From positions 1 to 5,714 of the forward strand of contig DAOTUC010000239.1 in assembly GCA_034437315.1 (NCBI GenBank): 5,714 bases of DNA, read 5' to 3'. This stretch comes from DSAR01 sp034437315 (GTDB lineage Bacteria > Chloroflexota > Anaerolineae > B4-G1). The notes under the pieces are model-generated. The model saw only the letters and a list, made by a program, of their open reading frames with translations. It did no database searches and was not told where the DNA came from. Positions 1 to 5,344 of this stretch are shown piece after piece; positions within the stretch are counted from its first letter, which is position 1; every line of letters starts with the position of its first letter. A program made the translations under genes and the position numbers.

Positions 1-292
1 GCCTTGGTCATCGTTTCGGCCGATTACGCTCTCAGCCCTCGTCCCGAGGGCGGGTTTTCGGGATAAATCTCGCCTGAAACGCTTCCGAGACGTGGGCGTA
101 GAGCTAGATGAAACAGCAAGTGGCCGAAATGATGACCGTAGCCGCTCTGGGCTACGGTCATCGTTTCGGCCACCCCTTGCTCTAAGTCCCCATCTCGGGG
201 ACGGCATAGACGCAAACAGCCCGTTTAAGCCGCCCCGGGGACGGGGATCAGAGCTTCGTGTAAAGCGAATGGCCGAAACGATGACCAAGGCC
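1..292. repeat. Nested palindromic intergenic repeat (two ~143-bp units)
   Basis: Four copies of a ~22-bp motif with core GGCCGAAACGATGACC lie at 1-21 (reverse), 122-143 (forward), 150-171 (reverse) and 271-292 (forward). They bound two units of almost equal length, 1-143 and 150-292, joined by the 6-bp spacer GCTCTG. The outer copies share a CCAAGG variant and match perfectly as reverse complements over 21 bp. The inner copies share a CCGTAG variant and match at 21 of 22 positions, the exception being a possible G-U pair. Each unit also has GCTCT near its left end, AGAGC near its right end, and an internal hairpin (35-51 in unit 1, 186-202 in unit 2). No credible coding sequence lies here. 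The element begins 2 bp beyond the degV stop codon, so it would form the 3' end of that transcript. It resembles ERIC-like or MITE-like palindromic repeats. The left edge is cut by the window start, apparently by one base. Confidence 0.85.
122..171. repeat. Long hairpin at centre of the nested palindrome
   Basis: Arms 122-143 and 150-171 are reverse complements with a single difference (T130 opposite G at 163, wobble-compatible in RNA) around the 6-nt loop GCTCTG. A 22-bp stem with such a short loop is one of the strongest hairpins in the window. No T-run follows on either strand, so a classic Rho-independent terminator is not supported. It lies about 125 bp beyond the degV stop and could still act as a 3' RNA stabiliser or processing site; that role is inference. 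Confidence 0.8.
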
Positions 293-294
293 GA

Positions 295-1152
295 TCAAAG
301 CTCTGGGTAGAAAGCGATCCCAACCGTCCCTGGCCCCACGTGAGCGCCAATGACCGGGCTGACCGTCGAGCGGTAGACGGCAGAGACGCCGAAACGCTCG
401 CTGACCTGCGCGGCGAGTGCGTCGCCTTCCTGCGCCGCGCTCACGTCGAGGACAGCCGCCTCCGCCATCCGGCTGCCATTCAAACGTTCCTCGACAATGT
501 CCAACAAACGCCCAATGGCCCGGCGCTTGGTACGCACCTGCCCCAACGCTTCGATTGCGCCCTCTTCGAGATGCAGTATCGGCTTGATGTTCAGCGCCGT
601 CCCCAACAACCGTTTAGCGCCCCCGATCCGCCCGCCCCGGTGCAGGTATTCCAATGTATCCACGACAAACAACAGATGCACATTATCTCGCACCTGATGC
701 GTGATCTGTATGACCTCCTCCAACGATTTCCCCTCGGCCGCCGCCCGGACCGCGGCGAGAACCACAAAACTCAGGCCCGCCGCGGTCGAGTAGGAATCCA
801 CGATCCGCACGTCACAATCAGCGATGCAATCTCGCGCCACTTGCGCGTTGGCGACAGTGCCGCTCAACTTGGAAGAGATGAAAATCCCCAACACACAATC
901 CGCCCCCTGCCCCGTCTCCTGAAAAAACCGCTCAAACTCTCCGGCCGAGGGTTGAGAGGTTGTGGGAAAGATGTCTGAATCGGGCAAGCGACGATAAAAA
1001 GTGGAAGGCTGAATATCCACACCATCGCGAAATCGCTCATCCCCCCAAATAAGCCACAGCGGGATAGTCGGCACATCCAAGCCATTCAAGGCTTCCTCCG
1101 GGATATGAGCCGTGCTGTCGGTCACAATTTGAATCCGTCGTTGTTCATTCAT
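295..1152 (-). CDS. degV: DegV family fatty-acid-binding protein
   Basis: A 285-residue protein, the usual length for the DegV/FakB family. In Firmicutes these proteins bind a fatty acid and present it to the kinase FakA for phosphorylation; no kinase gene is in this window, so the physiological partner is unknown. Visible hallmarks are the N-terminal IVTDSTA (9-15), the loop TTSQPS (64-69), the ligand-loop FISSKLSGT (91-99), VDSYST (118-123), the DTLEYLHRGGRIGG stretch (165-178) and the C-terminal GAHVGPGTVG (269-278), where the family more often has HTGPG. The reading frame extends five codons further upstream to an ATG at 1167, but AGGAGG followed by a 5-nt gap points to the ATG at 1152, and the protein then starts MNEQRRIQIVTDST, as expected for the family. 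The protein is likely cytoplasmic: no signal peptide is seen. The gene is divergent from the roadblock operon and appears monocistronic within the window. Confidence 0.93.
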   Translation of the reverse strand: MNEQRRIQIVTDSTAHIPEEALNGLDVPTIPLWLIWGDERFRDGVDIQPSTFYRRLPDSDIFPTTSQPSAGEFERFFQETGQGADCVLGIFISSKLSGTVANAQVARDCIADCDVRIVDSYSTAAGLSFVVLAAVRAAAEGKSLEEVIQITHQVRDNVHLLFVVDTLEYLHRGGRIGGAKRLLGTALNIKPILHLEEGAIEALGQVRTKRRAIGRLLDIVEERLNGSRMAEAAVLDVSAAQEGDALAAQVSERFGVSAVYRSTVSPVIGAHVGPGTVGIAFYPEL

Positions 1153-1156
1153 TATA

Positions 1157-1163
1157 TCCTCCT
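1157..1163 (-). promoter_or_regulatory. Shine-Dalgarno site deciding the degV start
   Basis: On the minus strand the bases AAGGAGG occur just upstream of ATG 1152 with a 5-nt gap (ATATA). The upstream in-frame ATG at 1167 has no comparable purine run before it, so the shorter 285-residue product is preferred. Confidence 0.8.
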
Positions 1164-1172
1164 TCATTCATT

Positions 1173-1202
1173 TCTACGCGATACGAATCTACGCGATACG
1201 AA
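1173..1202. repeat. 15-bp perfect tandem direct repeat upstream of degV
   Basis: TCTACGCGATACGAA occurs twice without a gap, at 1173-1187 and 1188-1202. It lies between the candidate degV -10 box (1206-1211) and the degV ribosome binding site, that is, around the expected transcription start and in the leader. Two identical sites one and a half helical turns apart could be an operator or an RNA element; this is inference, and a chance or slippage duplication is possible. Confidence 0.75.
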
Positions 1203-1205
1203 ACC

Positions 1206-1233
1206 TATATAGTTAAAACACCATCATCGCCAA
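1206..1233 (-). promoter_or_regulatory. Candidate sigma-70-type promoter for degV
   Basis: On the minus strand, TTGGCG (1228-1233) as a -35 box and TATATA (1206-1211) as a -10 box are separated by 16 bp. Each box matches the consensus at four of six positions. The location, 54 bp upstream of the chosen start, is suitable. AT-rich sequence can give such matches by chance, so this is only a candidate. Confidence 0.4.
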
Positions 1234-1255
1234 AAGGATACGCGCTATATCAATA

Positions 1256-1365
1256 GGGTGAGTCTCAAATGCTTTGAGCGTTGTTTGTAGTGCGTGCTTC
1301 AGCGCGCTTTTACGGCGATAAATCGCCTACTACGAACTTGGCGCCAAATGAAATGAAACACACCC
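1256..1365. mobile_element. MITE-like hairpin element, copy 1
   Basis: This 110-bp unit begins GGGTGAGTCTCA and ends TGAAACACACCC, which are imperfect terminal inverted repeats; copy 2 keeps the better left end GGGTGTGTCTCA. It is flanked by ATATCAATA (1247-1255) and CTATCAATA (1366-1374), consistent with an 8-9-bp target duplication. The interior can fold: GTTTGTAGT near the left pairs with ACTACGAAC near the right, and GGCGAT-AA-ATCGCC (1313-1326) is a tight palindrome. It has no coding capacity for a transposase. It looks like a non-autonomous element or a family-specific intergenic repeat; the autonomous partner cannot be named from here. Confidence 0.65.
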
Positions 1366-1374
1366 CTATCAATA

Positions 1375-1480
1375 GGGTGTGTCTCAAATGCTTTGAGCGT
1401 TGTTTGTAGTGCGTGCTTCAGCGCGCTTTTACGGCGATAAATCGCCTACTACGAACTTGGCGCCAAATGAAATGAAACAC
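1375..1480. mobile_element. MITE-like hairpin element, copy 2
   Basis: The second copy repeats copy 1 with a period of 119 bp. Over 1248-1362 versus 1367-1481 only one position differs (1261 A, 1380 T). Its right end stops at GAAACAC, lacking the last four bases ACCC of the terminal repeat, and runs directly into ATATCAATA (1481-1489), the same 9-mer that flanks copy 1 on the left. The near identity implies recent tandem duplication, gene conversion, or a second insertion beside the first. It lies 160 bp upstream of the response regulator gene, so it may have displaced or supplied upstream control sequence. Confidence 0.65.
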
Positions 1481-1489
1481 ATATCAATA

Positions 1490-1640
1490 ATACCGGAAGC
1501 CATCGCGCCAACAGAATTGCTACAGAGTTGTTACAAAATCCTCATGTTACATCAGGGTTTCTGTAGTATGATAATAACGATGCTGAAGTTAAGCAAATTT
1601 TAGCACACGTACAAAACGAGTAATCAGGGAGAGACTTTAA
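1490..1640 (+). promoter_or_regulatory. Leader and possible promoter of the roadblock/MglA operon
   Basis: This AT-rich 151-bp stretch between the repeat elements and the first operon gene is the natural place for the operon promoter. The overlapping -10-like boxes TATGAT (1567-1572) and GATAAT (1570-1575) stand out. The best-spaced upstream hexamer, TTACAT (1547-1552, 17 bp from GATAAT), is a weak -35 match, so an activator or a different sigma factor is possible. The ribosome binding site GGGAGAG (1627-1633) sits 7 nt before the ATG at 1641. No clear operator or riboswitch is seen. Confidence 0.4.
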
Positions 1641-2693
1641 ATGGAAAAAGAGCACAGGCGCTTGCTGATCGTAGATGACGAAAAGACAATCGCGATGGTC
1701 CTAGCAGAGACGCTGGAAAAGGTCGATCAGGAATGTGTGATTGAGACAGCCAGCAGCGGCGCGGAGGCCCTCTCTAAAATACAGGATAGCCCATACACGT
1801 TGGTCATCACCGATTATAAGATGCCGGGAATAGACGGCCTGTCGCTGATGCGCCAGATTCGCGAGCTTTCCCCAGAAACCCGCGTGGTGCTGATGACTGC
1901 TTACGGCAACTCCGAACTTCGCGATAGTGTAGCCGACATCGGGTTGAGCGAATACCTGGAAAAGCCCTTCACGCTACAGCAAATTCGCCAGATTGTAAAA
2001 AATGCGGTCGGGCAGACACACCTGAACCAGGAGGATCCGTACCGGACTGGGGAGCGGACGCTGAAGGAACCGGTCTACGACCAGTTGCAGGCCCTACAAT
2101 CGAACGCCAAGGCCCGTTGCGTCCTCTTGCTCAGCGCCAGCGGCTATCCTATTGATACAGCCGGTCACACCAATGGGCTGGATATCTCCAGCGTCAGCGC
2201 GCTGGTAGCGGCGAATTTCGTCGCGGCTGCGGAATTGGCCAAGCTCCTGGGGAGCGGGTCGATCTTCAAATCGAGCTATCACGAAGGCAGCGATTACAAT
2301 ATTTACGCCTATGATTTGACCGGCGACCTGCTGCTCGCAGTCATTTCCGAATCAGACAGCAAACCGGGGATGGTCTGGTTCTACACCAAACAGACAGCGG
2401 CAGACCTGACCGAGATATTGAAGGAAGAAGAGGAAGCGGCCGCCGCGCTCGTCTCTCCATCCTATCAAGAAAATGAAGAAGACCTAAGCGTCGCTCTAGA
2501 TTCAGAACTAGGTAAACTTTTCAACGAGGGCGTTTTCTCCACCGATGAAGGTGAAGGCGAAGCTGAAATGATAGGTTTGAACGAACAGGAGGAAACCTTC
2601 GCCAACGACGAAGCCTGTGGACCCTTGATGAACCTGGAGGAAGCAATGGCTGCCGGGCTGGCGCCCAGCGAATGGACAGACGACGACGCCTGA
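1641..2693 (+). CDS. Response regulator fused to a roadblock/LC7 domain
   Basis: A 350-residue two-domain protein. Residues 7-122 are a CheY-like receiver with the full active site: acidic pair D12-D13, phospho-acceptor D58 in ITDYKMPG, T86 and K108 (followed by P109). It should therefore accept a phosphoryl group from a histidine kinase, which is not encoded in this window. Residues about 145-262 form a roadblock/LC7 domain (CVLLLSASGYPI, then AANFVAAAELAKLLG, HEGSDYNIYAYD and a strand GMVWFY) in place of a DNA-binding or enzymatic output. The domain clearly resembles the free roadblock protein encoded next. Residues 262-350 are a strongly acidic, low-complexity tail containing the short segment LDSELGKLF (286-294). 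The protein is cytoplasmic with no membrane segment. As the first gene of the operon ending in MglA and DUF4388-roadblock genes, it probably passes phosphorylation signals to the GTPase module; this role is inference. Confidence 0.9.
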   Translation: MEKEHRRLLIVDDEKTIAMVLAETLEKVDQECVIETASSGAEALSKIQDSPYTLVITDYKMPGIDGLSLMRQIRELSPETRVVLMTAYGNSELRDSVADIGLSEYLEKPFTLQQIRQIVKNAVGQTHLNQEDPYRTGERTLKEPVYDQLQALQSNAKARCVLLLSASGYPIDTAGHTNGLDISSVSALVAANFVAAAELAKLLGSGSIFKSSYHEGSDYNIYAYDLTGDLLLAVISESDSKPGMVWFYTKQTAADLTEILKEEEEAAAALVSPSYQENEEDLSVALDSELGKLFNEGVFSTDEGEGEAEMIGLNEQEETFANDEACGPLMNLEEAMAAGLAPSEWTDDDA

Positions 2694-2779
2694 ATTTCGG
2701 AAAACGTCGAAAAACGTTCGAGAAAGGCCAAGCGTGAACGTTCGAATCATCAAGCCAAAGCCGAAAGGGAAATCGCACT

Positions 2780-3271
2780 ATGCCATCAGCGCCCAGAGAA
2801 ATCAATTTTTCGATCCAGCACCTGGAACGCATCGTCGCCCACCTGAAACAGATGCGCCGGGAGACGAACGCCTATTGCGTCCTGCTGGCGGACCAAAACG
2901 GGCAATTGATCGAAAGCGTCGCGGGCGATGATGCACCCAACACCGACGAGATTTCCGTCCTGGCGGCCGGCGAGCTCGCCGCCACACGGGAGATCGCCCG
3001 TATGCTGGGAGAGACGCGCTTCCAATTCTTGCTCCACGAGGGAGAGCGGAAAAACATTTACCTTTCCGATGTCTCAGGGGAGATGATGCTGATCACCGTC
3101 TTCAACCGGAAAGCGCCGATCGGCCTGGTTCGCCTGTGGACGCGGAATATATCGGAGCAATTGGATCACATCATCCTGGAAGCCCGCACGGAGACACAGA
3201 ACAATCAAGAGCTAAATGATGCGTTCGGCCAATTGGTGTTAGATAGGCTAGACCACTCCTTCTGGCAATAA
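2780..3271 (+). CDS. Roadblock/LC7 domain protein
   Basis: A 163-residue protein consisting mainly of one roadblock/LC7 domain (about residues 12-132), a dimerising alpha/beta fold that in bacteria partners or regulates MglA-type GTPases. It shares a pattern with the roadblock part of the upstream response regulator: CVLL (33-36), a DG-like turn at N40-G41, LAAGELAATREIARMLG (61-77), HEGERKNIYLSDVSGE (86-101) and GLVRLW (115-120). The two domains therefore look like paralogues from duplication. The C-terminal extension (133-163) ends in a helix-like stretch with LNDAFGQLV (145-153), similar to LDSELGKLF in the regulator tail. AAAGGGA (2764-2770) precedes the ATG by 9 nt. The gap to the upstream gene is 86 nt, with no terminator seen. 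It might serve as GAP, scaffold or heterodimer partner; the sequence alone does not decide. Confidence 0.85.
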   Translation: MPSAPREINFSIQHLERIVAHLKQMRRETNAYCVLLADQNGQLIESVAGDDAPNTDEISVLAAGELAATREIARMLGETRFQFLLHEGERKNIYLSDVSGEMMLITVFNRKAPIGLVRLWTRNISEQLDHIILEARTETQNNQELNDAFGQLVLDRLDHSFWQ

Positions 3272-3337
3272 AGCGGTACAGGGGAAGACTGATCTGAAGG
3301 ATGCAAAGGACGTCGACACAAATGAGAGAGGACAAGC

Positions 3338-3955
3338 ATGTTCATTAATCGCCGCAAGAAAGAGCTTAACTTGAAGATCGTCTATTACGGCCCCGCGCTG
3401 AGCGGCAAGACGACCAACCTACAACGCATACACGCTCAAACGCGCCCCAACCTACGCGGTGAGTTGATCTCGCTGAAGACGCGGGAGGATCGCACGGTGT
3501 TTTTCGACTACCTGATGCTGGAACTCGGCGCAGTGGCCGGACTGCGACCGCGCTTCAATCTATACACCGTACCGGGGCAGGTATACTACGCATCAAGCCG
3601 CAAGCTGGTGCTCCGCGGAGCAGACGGGGTCGTCTTTGTGGCGGATTCGCACCCGCAGCGTATGAAGGCGAATCGGGAGGCGATGAGGGACATGCAGACA
3701 TACCTACAGGAACTCGGTTATAACTCGGCGACTATGCCGCTCGTCGTGCAATTCAACAAGCGGGACCTGGCGATGGCGATGCCGCTCCCCGCGCTCCGCT
3801 CGTCGCTGCAATTAAACGGCCAGCATCCATATTTTGAAGCGAGCGCCATTCAAGGGCAAGGCGTATTCGACACATTGCGCGCCATTATCAAAAAGGTGAT
3901 GGTGCAGGTACAGGGCAACTTACAGGCGAGCGCTGCGGCGCGTAGCCAAACTTAG
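3338..3955 (+). CDS. mglA: MglA-like small Ras-family GTPase
   Basis: A 205-residue GTPase that closely follows the Myxococcus MglA pattern from the N-terminus (FIN, then LKIVYYGP) to GVFDTL. Its P-loop is GPALSGKTT (18-26). The switch I region is REDRTVFFDYL (49-59), with R52 aligning with the MglA arginine finger Arg53. The DxxG motif is replaced by the family-typical TVPGQ (77-81), with Q81 equivalent to catalytic Gln82. NKRD (140-143) gives guanine specificity, and EASA (167-170) is the G5 loop. MglA proteins switch between GTP and GDP states to set cell polarity and motility and are turned off by roadblock proteins such as MglB. One oddity is Ala20 where MglA has Gly21, the Ras Gly12 equivalent. 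AGAGGA lies 5 nt before the ATG. The next gene starts 16 nt downstream, so translation of the two is probably coupled. The symbol is by family resemblance; the cellular role here is not known. Confidence 0.93.
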   Translation: MFINRRKKELNLKIVYYGPALSGKTTNLQRIHAQTRPNLRGELISLKTREDRTVFFDYLMLELGAVAGLRPRFNLYTVPGQVYYASSRKLVLRGADGVVFVADSHPQRMKANREAMRDMQTYLQELGYNSATMPLVVQFNKRDLAMAMPLPALRSSLQLNGQHPYFEASAIQGQGVFDTLRAIIKKVMVQVQGNLQASAAARSQT

Positions 3956-3971
3956 AAGGTAAGGGAGGGCT

Positions 3972-4748
3972 ATGGCTATACAGGGCGACCTAAAGGATAT
4001 GGATCTGACCGCCTTGATCTCGGTCAATTGCAACGAGGGAAACCAGGCCCGTCTTCGTGTACAGCACGAGAACGACGAAGCTTTCGTTTTCTTTGACGAT
4101 GGACAGATCGTGCACATAGAGCTAGGAGATCAGATAGGAGAGAGGGTTATTGATGAATTATTAACGTGGGAAGATGGCTCTTTTGAGCTGGACATGCAAG
4201 TGCCGCCGCCAGCGCACACCGTTCAGACGTCCTGGTCGAACCTGGTATTAGACGGCATGCGGCGCATCGACGAAAACGCCGCCGCCCAGCAAGAGCAATT
4301 AAGCGAACAATCATTGGAAAACTGGTTAGAAGATGTTGATCTAGCACAACACGAGGAGGTAAATGAAATGGCAAAGTTGAACGATCTATTACAGGAGATG
4401 GCGAACGAGATGCCGGGGATTATATCGACTGACGTCGTCGGTATGGATGGGCTATCCATCGCCCACTACGCAACCAGCCCAGAGTTCGATGCGGAAGCAG
4501 CAGCAGCCCAGTTCGCGCTGGTGATGAAGCTGGTGCAGAAGACTATCGGTCAGCTCAAGGCCGGCGCAGTAGAGGATAACCTGGTGACCACCAATCACGC
4601 CTACGTCATCACCCGATTCCTGGGTAGTGGGTCATATTACCTGAGCATCGCGGTGAACAAGGAGACCGCCAGCCTGGGCAATGTACGGCTGATCTCCCGC
4701 CAGTACGCCGACTTGCTGTGGGACGCCATCCCCCGGCCGGGGCAGTAA
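3972..4748 (+). CDS. DUF4388 - roadblock/LC7 fusion protein
   Basis: A 258-residue protein. Residues 1 to about 98 match the DUF4388 (PatA N-terminus-like) pattern: a GDL start, LTALISV, then RLRVQHENDEAFVFFDDGQIVHIEL and a later TWEDGSFEL segment. This domain is common in bacterial polarity and two-component proteins. Residues 99-131 are a Gln/Glu-rich linker with likely helix. Residues 133-258 are a roadblock/LC7 domain of the more MglB-like kind (MPGIISTDVVGMDGLSIA at 145-162, later YVITRFLGSGSYYLSIAV and an LGNVRLISR strand-helix). GGGAGG sits 3 nt before ATG 3972. The gene lies 16 nt after the MglA-like gene, the pairing expected of a GTPase and its roadblock regulator. Within the linker, a strong ribosome binding site precedes in-frame codon 133, so two products may be made. 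Confidence 0.88.
   Translation: MAIQGDLKDMDLTALISVNCNEGNQARLRVQHENDEAFVFFDDGQIVHIELGDQIGERVIDELLTWEDGSFELDMQVPPPAHTVQTSWSNLVLDGMRRIDENAAAQQEQLSEQSLENWLEDVDLAQHEEVNEMAKLNDLLQEMANEMPGIISTDVVGMDGLSIAHYATSPEFDAEAAAAQFALVMKLVQKTIGQLKAGAVEDNLVTTNHAYVITRFLGSGSYYLSIAVNKETASLGNVRLISRQYADLLWDAIPRPGQ
4354..4370 (+). promoter_or_regulatory. Internal Shine-Dalgarno and in-frame ATG inside the DUF4388-roadblock gene
   Basis: AGGAGG (4354-4359), within the longer GAGGAGGT at 4353-4360, is followed after 8 nt by ATG 4368-4370, which is codon 133 in frame. This is a better site than that of the long ORF itself (GGGAGG only 3 nt from its ATG). An out-of-frame ATG at 4363 also lies in the spacer but is too close to the site. 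The placement exactly at the linker/roadblock boundary makes use as a real start plausible. Confidence 0.6.
4368..4748 (+). CDS. Probable internal-start roadblock/LC7 isoform
   Basis: Initiation at ATG 4368 would give a 126-residue protein beginning MAKLNDLLQEMANEMPG and holding the whole roadblock domain, the size of a typical free MglB-like protein. It would be co-terminal with the 258-residue DUF4388-roadblock product. The support is the internal site AGGAGG with 8-nt spacing and its position at the domain boundary. If made, the short form could form homodimers or mixed dimers with the long form and adjust how many GTPase regulators carry the DUF4388 domain. The alternative is that two once separate genes fused and the old ribosome binding site survives without function, helped by the Glu-Glu codons GAGGAG. 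Start use is inferred from sequence only. Confidence 0.5.
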   Translation: MAKLNDLLQEMANEMPGIISTDVVGMDGLSIAHYATSPEFDAEAAAAQFALVMKLVQKTIGQLKAGAVEDNLVTTNHAYVITRFLGSGSYYLSIAVNKETASLGNVRLISRQYADLLWDAIPRPGQ

Positions 4749-4855
4749 TCGACCCCTGTAAACTCATCCGATTAGCGCGCTTCTCCTGCGCCAACGATCT
4801 GGGCTACGAGAAATGCAGCGCGTCAAACTAAATATAAAAAGAAAGGAAAATCGAA

Positions 4856-5344
4856 GTGGCTACTGAATTTGAAAAGAAGAAACGTCTTCTACGGGTATTC
4901 AATCTGGCGATCTACGGCTTGGCGAAGGGACTGTGGGACCTGTTCGGCGAATCCTCCTTCGCCACCACGACGAAAATCGGCGACGAAGTACTCACGATGA
5001 TGGAAAAAGAGACCGGGTTGGAAATCCAGGGCGAGAATCCCGAAGACATCCTGATAGAGATCAATCGCCTATTGGTGGACGAAATTGGCACGATGAGCGA
5101 TGGCGAGGTCAAACTGGACGGCAATAAAGTGAGTATGTCGTGCACCCATTGCTTTCTCCGCCAGGCGACGATGGATCTGGAAGAGCAAGGGGTCCAACCT
5201 TTCGCGTGTGTGCCAATGACGCTGGCGGCGGCCGCCATGCGGCGCCGGTTGGGGACCCGCCACCGCATCCTGGGGCGGGAGTGGGAGCCGGAGACGGAGA
5301 CTTGCACGATCAGCTTTGAATTGGTCGGCGGCGAAGTCGGCTGA
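4856..5344 (+). CDS. Four-cysteine protein, possibly V4R-like, function unknown
   Basis: A 162-residue protein starting at GTG, supported by AAAGGA (4842-4847) 8 nt upstream and by the following residues ATEFEKKKRLLRVF. The first half is helix-like (LLRVFNLAIYGLAKGLWDLFG at 11-31, then IGDEVLTMMEKETG at 41-54). The second half holds C96 and C99 (CTHC), C118 in PFACVP and C150 in ETCTISFEL. The order of helices, cysteines and a closing cysteine-strand recalls small-molecule or metal-binding V4R-type domains, but the match is by eye and weak. A metal or iron-sulfur site is plausible. It has no signal peptide or obvious membrane helix. It lies 107 nt after the DUF4388-roadblock gene with no terminator between them, so it may be the last gene of the same operon and act as its sensor or effector; this is inference. 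Confidence 0.8.
   Translation: MATEFEKKKRLLRVFNLAIYGLAKGLWDLFGESSFATTTKIGDEVLTMMEKETGLEIQGENPEDILIEINRLLVDEIGTMSDGEVKLDGNKVSMSCTHCFLRQATMDLEEQGVQPFACVPMTLAAAAMRRRLGTRHRILGREWEPETETCTISFELVGGEVG

Noticed and set aside
340..978. A 212-codon plus-strand open frame opposite degV
   Set aside because: It is antisense to a clear DegV protein carrying family motifs throughout, has no ribosome binding site, and its translation is Arg/Pro-rich with no recognisable domain.
1247..1489. Possible CRISPR array, because of near-identical direct repeats
   Set aside because: There are only two long units of about 110 bp separated by 9 bp, with terminal inverted repeats; no short repeat/unique spacer alternation and no cas genes.
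1400..1603. A 67-codon plus-strand open frame across the second repeat element
   Set aside because: It starts inside the hairpin repeat, lacks a ribosome binding site, and shows no protein-like pattern; it is a by-product of the repeat.
2736..2743. GAACGTTC palindrome with nearby AACGTTCGA repeats in the gap 2694-2779
   Set aside because: It is short, and the matches are few; too little to call an operator or a terminator.
2734..2931. A plus-strand open frame starting at GTG between the regulator and the free roadblock gene
   Set aside because: It overlaps the roadblock gene in another frame, is basic and low in complexity, and has no convincing domain.
4749..4855. Search for a promoter or terminator in the 107-bp gap before the four-cysteine gene
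   Set aside because: Only weak GCGC-rich inverted matches and an AT-rich run before the ribosome binding site were seen; neither supports a specific call.
4912..5307. A 131-codon minus-strand open frame opposite the four-cysteine gene
   Set aside because: The plus-strand frame has a good ribosome binding site and fits the operon; the reverse frame is Ser/Arg-rich with no start signal.
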